In this document: positions 6,717 to 15,156 of the stretch, piece after piece | How positions within the stretch are numbered: the first letter of the stretch is position 1 | Layout of the letters: the number at the start of each line of letters is the position of its first letter | Origin: DASXZH01 sp036502005 | GTDB lineage: Bacteria > Armatimonadota > Fimbriimonadia > Fimbriimonadales > Fimbriimonadaceae | Direction of reading: 5' to 3' | Assembly: GCA_036502005.1 (NCBI GenBank) | Contig: DASXZH010000052.1 | Coordinates: 1 to 32,084 of the forward strand | Length of the DNA stretch: 32,084 nucleotides | The notes under the pieces: model-generated | What the model was told of the DNA's origin: nothing | The model's database searches: none | The model's input: only the letters and a program-made list of their open reading frames with translations | Translations under genes and position numbers: made by a program

Positions 6717-8846
6717 TTATTTCACCGGTGCGAGGTGCATAAGAACGAGAAGATGGTCAAGGATCCAGATTCCTGGGAACGGAATCAAGATGCCGCCGAT
6801 TCCGTAGATGAGCATGTTTCGGCGGAGGATGGCGGCCGCATTCATTGGCCGGTAAGCCACCCCTCTTAGTGCCAAGGGGATCAGGGCCACAATGATGAGC
6901 GCGTTAAAAATGACGGCCGCCAAGATGGCCGAGTGAGGGCTGCGAAGGCCGATGATGTTCAGCGCTTTCAGCTCCGGATAGGTGACAAAAAAGATGGCCG
7001 GGATGATGGCGAAGTACTTCGCAACATCGTTGGCGATGCTGAAGGTCGTTAGCGAACCTCGGGTGATGAGCAGTTGTTTGCCGATCTCCACAACCTCGAT
7101 GAGCTTGGTTGGGTTGGAATCGAGATCCACCATGTTGCCGGCCTCTTTTGCTGCTTGGGTGCCAGAGTTCATGGCCACGCCGACATCGGCCTGGGCGAGA
7201 GCGGGGGCATCGTTAGTGCCGTCTCCCGTCATAGCAACCATTCGTCCGCCGCTCTGCTCGGTGCGGATGTAGGCCAGCTTCATTTCGGGAGTTGCTTCGG
7301 CCAGGAAATCGTCCACTCCTGCTTCCGCGGCAATCGAAGCGGCGGTAAGCGGATTATCGCCCGTGATCATCACCGTCTTTATTCCCATCTCGCGCAGTTG
7401 GGCAAAACGGCTTTTCATGCCGCCCTTCACGATGTCTTTAAGCTGAATGACGCCGAGGACTCTGGCGTCTTGGGCGACAACGAGGGGTGTACCGCCCTCT
7501 TTCGAGATCTTCTCTACGATGGATTCGACTTCCTTCGGCATGCTGCCGCCGTTCTCGGTTACAAAACGTCGGACGGCCTCGGTTGCGCCCTTTCGGACTT
7601 GTTTGCCTTCCACATTCACGCCGCTCATTCGCGTGTTGGCGGAGAACGGAACAAACTCAGCGCCGATATTGGTGATATCCCTCTCGCGAAGGCCATATTT
7701 CTCCTTGGCGAGGACGACGACGCTGCGACCTTCTGGCGTTTCATCGGCGAGCGAAGCGAGCTGAGCGGCATCTGCCATCTCCGAATCGCTCACACCGGGA
7801 GCGGCATGAAACGCCGTCGCCTGACGATTGCCGAGGGTGATGGTGCCAGTCTTGTCGAGCAAGAGTGTGTTTACATCTCCCGCCGCTTCCACCGCCCTGC
7901 CGGACATAGCCAAAATGTTGTGCTGCATAACACGGTCCATTCCGGCGATGCCGATGGCACTTAGCAGCCCACCGATCGTGGTCGGGATAAGGCAAACGAG
8001 CAGAGCCACAAGAACGGTAATGCTCGGAACATCGCCCGCTTTCGCTTGATCTACCGCGAACTTTGCAAACGGCAACAGGGTTACGGTGGCGAACATAAAG
8101 ATGATGGTGAGGCCGGCAAGAAGGATGCTGAGCGCAATCTCGTTCGGGGTCTTTTGGCGCTGAGCGCCTTCCACGAGGGCAATCATTCGGTCCAGGAACG
8201 ATTCCCCTGGATTGGCGGAAACGACCACAACAATGCGGTCCGATAAGACTCGCGTTCCTCCTGTTACGGCGCTGCGATCGCCTCCGCTCTCTCGAATGAC
8301 CGGCGCAGATTCGCCAGTGATGGCTGATTCGTCGACACTTGCGACGCCTTCTATAATCTCGCCATCGGCTGGGATCATATCTCCTGCTTCGCAAACAAAC
8401 TTGTCTCCTTTTCGGAGCTCGGCGGCGGGCTTGCTCAGTTCTTTGCCGTTGACTAGCTGGCGGGCAACGGTGTCCGTTTTGGTTTTGCGCAACGCATCGG
8501 CTTGCGCCTTGCCTCTGCCCTCGGCCATCGCTTCCGCGAAGTTGGCAAATATAACCGTAAACCACAGCCAGAACGCGACTTGGCCGACAAATAGGTTCTC
8601 TTCCCCGCTCACTCCTGTGCAAAGTCCGCGGAGGAAAAAGAACGTAGTTACAACGCTACCGACTTCGACCACGAACATAACAGGGTTCTTGGCCACCCGT
8701 CGCGGGTCAAGCTTGCGGAAAGAGTCGCCGATGGCGCGCTTCACGATCGTCGGCTCGAAAAGCGACTTTGGCGCGTTTCGGGGCTTGATCGAGATGCTCT
8801 CGTCAGTTAGAGTGGAAATCGGCTCATTTGGAGTTTTAATAGCCAT
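6717..8846 (-). CDS. kdpB: Potassium-transporting P-type ATPase subunit B
   Basis: Catalytic subunit of the high-affinity potassium pump, 709 residues. The actuator TGES is at 177-180 (its Ser corresponds to the inhibitory phospho-site known in E. coli KdpB). The transport-region motif is LIPTTIGGLLSAIGIAGMDR (287-306). The phosphorylated aspartate is D331 in DKTGTITLGNR. The nucleotide-binding KGATEA starts at 419. TGDNPLTA begins at 495 and the hinge GDGTNDAPAL at 541-550. Three membrane segments follow at the C-terminus. All catalytic residues are intact. It lies 9 bases after kdpA and one base before kdpC. Confidence 0.98.
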   Translation of the reverse strand: MAIKTPNEPISTLTDESISIKPRNAPKSLFEPTIVKRAIGDSFRKLDPRRVAKNPVMFVVEVGSVVTTFFFLRGLCTGVSGEENLFVGQVAFWLWFTVIFANFAEAMAEGRGKAQADALRKTKTDTVARQLVNGKELSKPAAELRKGDKFVCEAGDMIPADGEIIEGVASVDESAITGESAPVIRESGGDRSAVTGGTRVLSDRIVVVVSANPGESFLDRMIALVEGAQRQKTPNEIALSILLAGLTIIFMFATVTLLPFAKFAVDQAKAGDVPSITVLVALLVCLIPTTIGGLLSAIGIAGMDRVMQHNILAMSGRAVEAAGDVNTLLLDKTGTITLGNRQATAFHAAPGVSDSEMADAAQLASLADETPEGRSVVVLAKEKYGLRERDITNIGAEFVPFSANTRMSGVNVEGKQVRKGATEAVRRFVTENGGSMPKEVESIVEKISKEGGTPLVVAQDARVLGVIQLKDIVKGGMKSRFAQLREMGIKTVMITGDNPLTAASIAAEAGVDDFLAEATPEMKLAYIRTEQSGGRMVAMTGDGTNDAPALAQADVGVAMNSGTQAAKEAGNMVDLDSNPTKLIEVVEIGKQLLITRGSLTTFSIANDVAKYFAIIPAIFFVTYPELKALNIIGLRSPHSAILAAVIFNALIIVALIPLALRGVAYRPMNAAAILRRNMLIYGIGGILIPFPGIWILDHLLVLMHLAPVK

Positions 8847-8855
8847 GTTTTAGTC

Positions 8856-10706
8856 CTAAAAGGTTTTCCCCGCATGCATTTGGAACTGCTCCACAATGGG
8901 TCCCAAAGAAAGGGCCGGGAAGAAGGTAAGCGCGTTGACGATAATGACCACGCCAACAAGCAGTAAAACAAACGTGGCGGAGTCGGTTGGGAAGGTCCCC
9001 GCCGAAGCGGGAACGATCTTCTTTGAAGCGAGACTTCCTGCCATAGCCAGCAATGGGATGATCATAAAGAACCGCCCGAAGAGCATGGCTATCGCCAGCG
9101 TAAAGTTGTAGTGAGGCGTGTTAGCGGTGAGCCCCGCAAAGGCGGATCCGTTGTTGCCCACCGCTGATGCGTAAGAGTAAAGTATCTCTGAGAACCCGTG
9201 GGCGCCACTGTTGTTCAGGTTGTTCGACGTGTTGCCCTCGTAGTTGCTTGGATCGCTCCCGTTAACATGGTTTACCATCGCGAACATTGGAAGCTTTCCT
9301 TCTTGGGCGACTTGGTCCTTGGTGAACGTTTTTGCGTCGCCGGGCGGATAGTGCGTGTTTGCGCTAAGGGCGGTCCAGCCGAGGATATTCGCGGCTAAGA
9401 TGAGGGTGGCGAGCATGGCCATTTGCACCTCGAACTTTTGGATCTTCTTGCCGATGTATTTAGGCGTTCGGCCGACCATAAGGCCCGCTATAAACACCGC
9501 GATGATACAGAACATGAGCATTCCGTAAAGCCCGGCACCTACGCCTCCGAAGATCACTTCACCGGTGAGGATATTGAACATCGGCACAAGTCCGCCAATG
9601 GGAGTGAACGAATCATGCATCGAGTTCACGGCACCGCAAGAGGCGTCCGTAGTGACGGTTGCAAACAAGCCGGATGAGCCTATGCCAAAGCGGGTTTCCT
9701 TGCCTTCCATATTGCCACCCGGTTGTCCAGCACCGGGTGCTGTCTGGATATGAAGGGCGGCCAACTGCGGAGTTGCCGCCTGCTCGGCTCCGATGCAGAC
9801 AAAGGCTCCGGCAAGGAACATCGCGCTCATGGCGGCGAAAACTGCCCAGCCCTGTTTTGTATTTCCTACCAGCTTGCCAAAGGTGTAGGTGAGGCCGGCA
9901 GGGATGGCAAAGATGCACAGGAGCTGAATGAAGTTGATGAGGTTGTTTGGGTTCTCGAACGGGTGCGCGGAGTTCGCGTTGAACAGCCCGCCCCCGTTGG
10001 TGCCGAGCATCTTTATAATCTCTTGGCTGGCAACCGCGCCGAGCGGGATCGTCTGCCTTGCGCCTTCTAGCCCTGCAACATCTTTCAGATATTGGAAACT
10101 CTGAGGAATGCCGTTGGCGACCATAACGACAGCGCCAATCAGACAGATTGGGAACAAGACATAAAGCGTCGCGCGGACGGTGTCGACCCAGAAGTTGCCG
10201 ATTCCACTTGCGGATTTTCGAGAGAAGCCTCTGATCAGAGCAACAGCGATGGCTATTCCAGTCGCGGCAGACATCCAGTTATGGATAGCCAGCGAAACCA
10301 TATTGGAGAAATAGCTGACCGTCTGCTCGGGTGTATAAGATTGGTAATTGGTGTTCGTGGCGAAGGAACTGCTCGTGTTGTAAGCCAAATCCGGAGTCAT
10401 TTGCGAGCCGTTAAAGCCTTGTGGGTTCAACGGGAATAAGCCCTGCAGCCTCAAAAGCGCGTAGGTTAGGACGATGCCCACCACGCTGAAGCAGAGCATG
10501 GCAAACGCATAGGTTGTCCACTTCTGGTCCTCATCGCGGTTGATGCCGCACACCTTGTAGATCCCGTTCTCAAGCCAGCCAAGCACGGGATGCAGAAAAG
10601 TGCGCCGCCCCTCAAACACGTTGGCCATGAAGGTACCGAGCGGCTTCGTGATCGCCAAGATCACAAGGAAGAACACCACTATTTGGAGGATGTTGTGGGC
10701 CGTCAT
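8856..10706 (-). CDS. kdpA: Potassium-transporting ATPase subunit A (channel-like subunit)
   Basis: Potassium-selective channel-like subunit of KdpFABC, 616 residues with about ten membrane helices. The four pore-loop regions can be followed: NTSSSFATNTNYQSY at 110-124, LGTNGGGLFNANSAHPFENP at 234-253, the segment containing TTDASCGAVNSMHDSFTPIG, and YASAVGNNGSAFAGLTANT. It is longer than E. coli KdpA (557), partly from a loop around 320-345 and a hydrophilic insertion near 450-490 (KTFTKDQVAQEGKLPMF and an Asn/Gly-rich stretch). Its ATG comes one base after the kdpF stop, with GGAGAA upstream. Confidence 0.97.
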   Translation of the reverse strand: MTAHNILQIVVFFLVILAITKPLGTFMANVFEGRRTFLHPVLGWLENGIYKVCGINRDEDQKWTTYAFAMLCFSVVGIVLTYALLRLQGLFPLNPQGFNGSQMTPDLAYNTSSSFATNTNYQSYTPEQTVSYFSNMVSLAIHNWMSAATGIAIAVALIRGFSRKSASGIGNFWVDTVRATLYVLFPICLIGAVVMVANGIPQSFQYLKDVAGLEGARQTIPLGAVASQEIIKMLGTNGGGLFNANSAHPFENPNNLINFIQLLCIFAIPAGLTYTFGKLVGNTKQGWAVFAAMSAMFLAGAFVCIGAEQAATPQLAALHIQTAPGAGQPGGNMEGKETRFGIGSSGLFATVTTDASCGAVNSMHDSFTPIGGLVPMFNILTGEVIFGGVGAGLYGMLMFCIIAVFIAGLMVGRTPKYIGKKIQKFEVQMAMLATLILAANILGWTALSANTHYPPGDAKTFTKDQVAQEGKLPMFAMVNHVNGSDPSNYEGNTSNNLNNSGAHGFSEILYSYASAVGNNGSAFAGLTANTPHYNFTLAIAMLFGRFFMIIPLLAMAGSLASKKIVPASAGTFPTDSATFVLLLVGVVIIVNALTFFPALSLGPIVEQFQMHAGKTF

Positions 10707-10707
10707 G

Positions 10708-10794
10708 TTAGAACTTCTCCGGTTTGAGTAGGGCGTACAGCAGGTACACGATCAGGCCGAGAGCGACTATGCCGGTCCAGAGATAATCACTCAT
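10708..10794 (-). CDS. kdpF: KdpF small subunit (28 residues)
   Basis: Single-helix peptide that stabilises the Kdp complex. The product begins MSDYLWTGIVALGLIVYLLY and ends ALLKPEKF, matching the KdpF pattern (one helix, then a KPE(K/R)F tail). An AGAGGAG ribosome site lies just upstream. Its stop is separated from the kdpA ATG by one base. The length of 28 codons is normal for the family and explains why length-filtered gene finding would miss it. Confidence 0.95.
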   Translation of the reverse strand: MSDYLWTGIVALGLIVYLLYALLKPEKF

Positions 10795-10888
10795 TGGAGT
10801 CTCCTCTGAGGTGTTCGCATCCGCGCACATACCAAGCGCAGAGCAAGAAGAAAAGAATGCTTACCGCGATATAAAAGACATCGGCCAT
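10787..10888 (-). CDS. 33-residue membrane peptide heading the kdp operon
   Basis: Small ORF translating to 33 residues that begin MADVFYIAVSILFFLLCAWY, then VRGCEH and a short acidic tail ending GDSNE: one hydrophobic helix followed by an RGC motif. GGGAG lies about 8 bases before its ATG. Its last codons overlap the start of kdpF (8 shared bases), strong evidence that both are translated. I recall similar unnamed peptides directly upstream of kdpF/kdpA in other genomes, but cannot verify that here. A role as an additional Kdp accessory helix is inference. The operon promoter should lie upstream, between 10889 and about 11080; I see no c-di-AMP riboswitch consensus there. Confidence 0.75.
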   Translation of the reverse strand: MADVFYIAVSILFFLLCAWYVRGCEHLRGDSNE

Positions 10889-11079
10889 GTTTTGACTCCC
10901 GGATGGGGACACCCTAAATGCTACGGGAGGGGGGCATTAAGCCCGCGTAAGGGGATGGCGCAAGGGCATAAGGAATTCGTAAAGGTGGCCCTAAAGGCAA
11001 ATGTGGCTTGGCGCAAGCCTCCCACTGCCCACCATAGGCGTGAATAAGGTTCGGAGCGATTCTTTCAAAGTGCGTAGCA

Positions 11080-11192
11080 CGCGCCTCTCCCGGTTCGCGG
11101 ACTCACCGCTTTCCTTTGTCGGTGTGCCTGAGTTGGTTGCCATGCGCATATTGGAAAGCTTCCGACCTCTCCATCCGGGAGAGATTTGGGGT
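11080..11192 (+). repeat. CCTCTCCCGG-family dispersed repeat, copy A
   Basis: Starts with CGCGCCTCTCCCGGTTCG and ends with GACCTCTCCATCCGGGAGAG. The outer CCTCTCCCGG and CCGGGAGAG blocks can pair. It matches copies at 15025-15074 and 15563-15610 (the latter inverted) but has about 60 extra bases in its middle. It lies in the 550-bp spacer between the kdp operon and the NHL lipoprotein gene. Apart from this repeat, the hairpin at 11367-11427 and presumably the kdp promoter, I see nothing in 10889-11438. Confidence 0.7.
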
Positions 11193-11366
11193 TAGGCATG
11201 CGGAGAAATCCTTAAGTTGATAGCTATGGGGGTTGGGGGGAGAGGTCAAAACAAATCAGTCGTTAATTACCGAGCGGAACCGGAGCGGGTTACTTCCCAT
11301 GACGCGCCAAAATCTCCGGCACGCCGATGGCGTAACACGAAGGTAGCCTGGGGTTAACAAATTCAA

Positions 11367-11427
11367 GGGCAAATCGACAATCCAAGCTAAGCCACTTGTG
11401 GCCAAGCGAAGGATTGTCGATTTGCCC
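11367..11427. terminator. Hairpin downstream of the NHL lipoprotein gene
   Basis: Perfect 17-bp arms GGGCAAATCGACAATCC (11367-11383) and its complement (11411-11427). An inner GCCAC-TT-GTGGC hairpin sits in the 27-base loop. It lies 11 bases past the gene's stop codon on the minus strand. Position suggests a terminator, but only a weak T-rich run follows, so a repeat element remains possible. Confidence 0.55.
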
Positions 11428-11438
11428 GTTGCCCTAAA

Positions 11439-12515
11439 CTAGTGGTGCATTTTGGTGGATTTGACTCCAACCTTTCGAACCGTATTGGCTGCCAACGGGC
11501 GCGCCTGAGCGGTCGTTTCCGGTCCGAACACAGCCACGCGGTTATCCATTTCGTCGACAACGTACAGATTGCCTTTGGAGTCCATGTTCACGTCATACGG
11601 GCCATTGAGAACGCCGGAGCCATTCGAAGGTGACACCGTGTACAAGAAGTTGCCGTTTGTATCGTAAATGGCGACATCGTCTGCTACCAAGTCCGCTACA
11701 AAGATTTGACCCGTTCCCTTATTTACATAAAGTCCCTGCGGGCCTTGGAGGGCATTGCCACCTGTGTTGCCAAAGGTGCCCAAATAGGTGCCCGTGGGCG
11801 AAAAGGCAAAGATGGCGCCGGACGTGTAGTCCGATACAATAATGTTGTTTGCTCCGTCCAAGGCAACTCCGTCAGCATCTTGAAGCGTCTGGCCGGCGAT
11901 ACCGCTGTTCCCTACCACCAACAAAATGCTGCCAGTCGCTGAAAACTTAACGACCGAAGCCTGGTTCGTAACTCCAGCCGTTGTCGTGTTTGAGCACGCA
12001 ACGTAAAGGTTGTTCGAGGAATCAACGTTGATCTGGTAAGGGAAACCGCATTGGTTCTGCAGCAACGTTGCCACGAACTTACCAGCGGCGTTGTATTTCA
12101 CCACTCTGAAATTTGGAGCATCGGCCACATAGATGTTGCCCGCCGAGTCTACGGCCACACCCTGGGGACCAGCTAATAACCCGGTAGCGGTTGTGCCGGT
12201 GTTGCCAAAATCCCCAACCTTGTTTCCGTTCTTATCGAAGGTGGTGATCCTCGGCGTTCCGTTAAGGTCGATCGCGTAGCTTGCCACGAACAAGCTGCCC
12301 GCGGCGTTGATCGTAATCGCGTCAGGTTCGCTTAGAGTGGCTGCGGAGCCGATGGAAGATTGGAAGGCGAAAGGCGCGGTGCCGGTGGATCCGCCATTAT
12401 TTCCCCCGTTGTTTCCTCTATGGAAGTCGTCCCCGCCCCCTGAACAACCGGCAAAGATTGTGAGTGAGGCGGCAAATGCGCCAAGTGTCAAAAATTTAAT
12501 AGTGTTTGATTTCAT
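11439..12515 (-). CDS. NHL-repeat beta-propeller lipoprotein
   Basis: A 358-residue protein. The frame is open to 12581, but the Met at 12515 starts a proper lipoprotein signal (MKSNTIKFLTLGAFAASLTI then FAGC) and has GGAGAGAG upstream. The lipidated Cys is followed by a Gly/Asn-rich linker (HRGNNGGNNGGSTG), then about six NHL-type blades with recurring 'GPQGVAVDSAGNIYVADAPN' and 'GPYDVNMDSKGNLYVVDEMD' motifs. Such proteins are extracytoplasmic propellers, usually binding or scaffolding. It appears monocistronic and divergent from rmuC. No specific function can be assigned. Confidence 0.88.
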   Translation of the reverse strand: MKSNTIKFLTLGAFAASLTIFAGCSGGGDDFHRGNNGGNNGGSTGTAPFAFQSSIGSAATLSEPDAITINAAGSLFVASYAIDLNGTPRITTFDKNGNKVGDFGNTGTTATGLLAGPQGVAVDSAGNIYVADAPNFRVVKYNAAGKFVATLLQNQCGFPYQINVDSSNNLYVACSNTTTAGVTNQASVVKFSATGSILLVVGNSGIAGQTLQDADGVALDGANNIIVSDYTSGAIFAFSPTGTYLGTFGNTGGNALQGPQGLYVNKGTGQIFVADLVADDVAIYDTNGNFLYTVSPSNGSGVLNGPYDVNMDSKGNLYVVDEMDNRVAVFGPETTAQARPLAANTVRKVGVKSTKMHH

Positions 12516-12717
12516 ATTCGATGCGCTCTCTCCGATAGTGCGGCGTGCTGGAATTGACCTGGATTCACCTTGGTTTTCCAATCTCCTTAAGTATGCCTAG
12601 TAGGTTGACGCTCAAGACGGTGAATCTTTTCGGCTTCTTTCTGGCTCGTTCCTACGTCTCCAATTCACTTATATCGCGCCTCGGCCATGGACCGGTTAGA
12701 GACGCAGGGAGATAATC

Positions 12718-14211
12718 TTGGTAGAAAGCGCCCTACCATTGGCTTTTTTCATAACAGGCACCGCAGCAGGAATTGGAGTTTGCGCCTACGTATTGAAGGC
12801 AAAGACATCTTTGCTTGCCCAGGCCGTTGCTGAACGCAACGATTCTTTGGCTCTGCTGCAAAGCGAGCTCAACACAGCCCGGGAATCCAAGGCAACCTTA
12901 GAGGAGCGGGTTCGCGCGGCAGAAGAGTTGCGGGTTGATCTGGCTGCCAAAGAGGTTAAAGTTGACGCCCTGATCGAGGAGATCACTCTCTTGCGTGAGG
13001 AGCGATCACACATCCAAACAAAGCTGGAGGAAGAAAAGCGAGCGTTTGGAGAGCAGAGGAAAACTTTGGACGATGCCCAGCTAAAGCTTGCTGATTCCTT
13101 TAACGCGCTTTCTTCCGATGCCCTTCGCAAGAACAACCAGGCCTTTTTGGAGCTTGCGCAAGAGACGCTGGCCAAGTTTAACGAGCAGGCTAACGGCGAT
13201 CTGGAAAAGAAGCAGCAGGCGATTGACAATCTCGTCAATCCTCTTAAGGAATCGCTTTTAAAAGTGGACGAGCACATAAAGGAGCTTGAGGGCAAGCGGA
13301 CCTCGGCATACGCAACCCTGACCGAGCAGGTTAAAGCTCTTGGCGAATCGCAAAACAAGCTTCAGGGTGAAACTTCCAACCTGGTGAAGGCCCTGCGAAA
13401 TCCGAACCAGCGCGGACGCTGGGGCGAGATGCAGCTTCGTCGGGTTGTTGAAATGGCCGATATGCTCTCTTGGTGTGATTTCTCCGAGCAGCAAACCACC
13501 ACAAACGATGGCAATGTTTTGCGGCCGGATTTGACCGTAAAGCTCCCCAATAACAAGGTTATTGTGGTGGACAGTAAAACCCCACTAGATGCCTACTTGC
13601 GGGCTGTTGAAGCGACGGACGATGCAGAGAAGGCAGACGCTTATAAGAACCATGCACGCCAAGTTCGCGAGCATGTGAAGAAGCTGAGCAGCAAGCGGTA
13701 TTGGGATCAGTTTGAATCCACGCCTGAGTTTGTGATCATGTTCATCCCGTCCGAGCCGATGTTCGGCGCCGCGGTCGACAACGACCCCATGCTCATCGAG
13801 GATGCAAGCAACCAGAAGGTCTTGATCGCAACGCCGACGACTTTGATTGCCTTGTTGAAATCGGTTGCCTACGGTTGGCGTCAGGAGCAACTAGCCGAGA
13901 ATGCTCTAAAGATAAGCCAGTTGGGCCGGGACTTGTACGCTCGGATGGCGCAACTTGCCGAGCACTTCTCCAAGGTTGGCAAGAGCCTCGATCGAGCGGT
14001 AGTCCACTACAACGAGACGGTCGGGTCCTTTGAAAACCGCGTTCTGCCTCAGGCTCGTAAGTTTAAGGAGCTGCAGGCTTCAACTTCTGAGGATATCGAA
14101 ATCCTGGAGCCTTTGGAAAGAACGACACGCGTGATTCAGGGACGCGAGCTTAAAACTCGGACGCACCTTCAGTCGGACACGATCGATCTGTTTGCTGAAG
14201 TGGCCAATTAG
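12718..14211 (+). CDS. rmuC: RmuC family DNA-recombination protein
   Basis: RmuC limits genome rearrangement in E. coli and has a predicted restriction-nuclease-like core. The 497-residue product has an N-terminal membrane helix (about 5-25) and a long coiled coil (about 30-225, very Glu/Lys/Ala rich). The RmuC core follows: 'NPNQRGRWGEMQLRRVVEMA' near 228-247, 'VVDSKTPLDAYL' near 283, 'FVIMFIPSE' and 'LIALLKSVAYGWRQEQLAENA'. The start is TTG: GGGAG at 12707-12711 sits six bases before it and no ATG is close. Its stop is followed after two bases by heptad-repeat element 2. Confidence 0.93.
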   Translation: MVESALPLAFFITGTAAGIGVCAYVLKAKTSLLAQAVAERNDSLALLQSELNTARESKATLEERVRAAEELRVDLAAKEVKVDALIEEITLLREERSHIQTKLEEEKRAFGEQRKTLDDAQLKLADSFNALSSDALRKNNQAFLELAQETLAKFNEQANGDLEKKQQAIDNLVNPLKESLLKVDEHIKELEGKRTSAYATLTEQVKALGESQNKLQGETSNLVKALRNPNQRGRWGEMQLRRVVEMADMLSWCDFSEQQTTTNDGNVLRPDLTVKLPNNKVIVVDSKTPLDAYLRAVEATDDAEKADAYKNHARQVREHVKKLSSKRYWDQFESTPEFVIMFIPSEPMFGAAVDNDPMLIEDASNQKVLIATPTTLIALLKSVAYGWRQEQLAENALKISQLGRDLYARMAQLAEHFSKVGKSLDRAVVHYNETVGSFENRVLPQARKFKELQASTSEDIEILEPLERTTRVIQGRELKTRTHLQSDTIDLFAEVAN

Positions 14212-14213
14212 GG

Positions 14214-14354
14214 ATAGAACTTAGAATTTAGAACTTAGAACCGAGTAAGTAGAACTTAGACGGAACAACAGGATCTCCCGTGAATCCGATCTAAGTTCTT
14301 CTTTCTAAGTTCTACGTTCTCCCTGCCAAGTTCTCCGTTCTTCGTTCTATTTAC
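14214..14354. repeat. Inverted heptad-repeat element, locus 2
   Basis: Begins two bases after the rmuC stop. The left arm is degenerate 7-mers CTTAGAA, TTTAGAA, CTTAGAA, CCGAGTA, AGTAGAA, CTTAGAC (about 14219-14261). A spacer of about 27 bases follows, then the complementary arm TCTAAGT, TCTTCTT, TCTAAGT, TCTACGT, TCTCCCT, GCCAAGT, TCTCCGT, TCTTCGT (about 14290-14347). The purine-rich arm is followed by the pyrimidine-rich arm in the gene sense, as at locus 4. The unit sequence differs from loci 1 and 4, but the size and layout match. Confidence 0.8.
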
Positions 14355-14385
14355 TTCCCCAGCGGTCCCCCGCAAAAATACGACC

Positions 14386-14415
14386 TTGCCAAAATTTAAC
14401 CAAATGGTTTATTCT
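14386..14415 (+). promoter_or_regulatory. tetR promoter with embedded palindromic operator
   Basis: A TTGCCA (14386-14391) and TATTCT (14410-14415) pair has an 18-base spacer. The palindrome AACCA-AA-TGGTT (14398-14409) lies between the two boxes, the classic arrangement for autorepression. Transcription would begin almost at the ATG at 14424, so the message could be leaderless; no Shine-Dalgarno is visible. Confidence 0.45.
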
Positions 14416-14423
14416 GAAGTGCT

Positions 14424-14984
14424 ATGGCACAAGACCGGAAGGGCCAAATACTTGCGGCAGCCTATGAAATCGTCGGCGAAGACGGCCTCGAGGGTCTGCA
14501 TGCACGCTCCGTGGCGGCAAAGGTGGGGATCAACCACGCCGCCGTTCACTATTACTTCGCCACGCGAAACGATCTGCTGCTCGCTTTAGCGGAATACACG
14601 ATCGCACGATTTAACGCGGACCGAGACAAACTCATGTCCAATGCGGCTGATCCAGCAGCAAGGATCGAGGCTCATCTCGCGCAAGCCGAGGCCTACTGCA
14701 AGACCAAAAGCCGGTTCGTAAAGAACTGGGCTTCCCTTTTCGTGGCGGCGATTGCTGATGAGAGGTTGCGCAAAGTTTTGGCTGAGCACATGCTGGATTG
14801 GGCAAAGTCGGTTATGAGTGATATCGATTCCGGCGGCACGCAGATTAAGAAGACCAGCCCGTTTGTTAATCCAGAACTGCTAGTTGGCTCTTTGTTGGGT
14901 TTGCTGTTGCTTTGCCACACGATGGGTCCGAAATTCGACCCGGCCGACCAACTCGATCTCATCGCCGGGTCCTTACTCGCCTGA
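14424..14984 (+). CDS. TetR/AcrR-family transcriptional regulator
   Basis: A 186-residue repressor-type protein. The N-terminal helix-turn-helix (about residues 5-50) reads 'AAYEIVGEDGLEGLHARSVA' then AKVGINHAAVHYYFATRNDLL, a standard TetR signature including the HYYF recognition end. The helical C-terminal domain (about 60-186) would bind an unknown ligand and dimerise. It is probably autoregulated by the palindrome upstream. The neighbours (rmuC upstream, DUF559 downstream) are not obvious targets, so the regulon is unclear. Confidence 0.92.
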   Translation: MAQDRKGQILAAAYEIVGEDGLEGLHARSVAAKVGINHAAVHYYFATRNDLLLALAEYTIARFNADRDKLMSNAADPAARIEAHLAQAEAYCKTKSRFVKNWASLFVAAIADERLRKVLAEHMLDWAKSVMSDIDSGGTQIKKTSPFVNPELLVGSLLGLLLLCHTMGPKFDPADQLDLIAGSLLA

Positions 14985-15024
14985 ACCGCCGATTTGCTCA
15001 TCCTGTTCGCCAAGTTTTATCTTT

Positions 15025-15074
15025 CGCGCCTCTCCCGGCTCGCGGACTCACCGGCCTCCCCAACCGGGAGAGGC
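15025..15074 (+). repeat. CCTCTCCCGG-family dispersed repeat, copy B
   Basis: Compact copy: CGCGCCTCTCCCGGCTCG at one end and CCCCAACCGGGAGAGGC at the other, the ends being complementary. It has the same orientation as copy A and the opposite orientation to copy C, which lies beyond the DUF559 gene. It occupies much of the 172-bp gap between tetR and that gene. Confidence 0.75.
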
Positions 15075-15156
15075 ATGGATTTTCGCATAAAGTAAGGCTG
15101 TGGCAGATTTTGTCAGGTCCCACCTTTAAGGTTTAGCGAAGCGGTATAAAGCTTGA

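Noticed and set aside
7074..7964. A 296-codon open frame on the plus strand
   Set aside because: It lies wholly opposite kdpB, whose catalytic motifs are intact. The translation is His/Gly/Ser-rich without domain features, so it is a shadow of kdpB codon bias.
7741..8622. A 293-codon minus-strand open frame in another phase of kdpB
   Set aside because: Extremely Arg/Ser/Cys/His-rich translation, typical of an off-frame reading of a GC-biased gene.
10889..11079. c-di-AMP (ydaO-type) or other riboswitch before the kdp operon
   Set aside because: I looked for the GGGGAACCCA / GGGGTGAAT-type consensus on the minus strand and did not find it.
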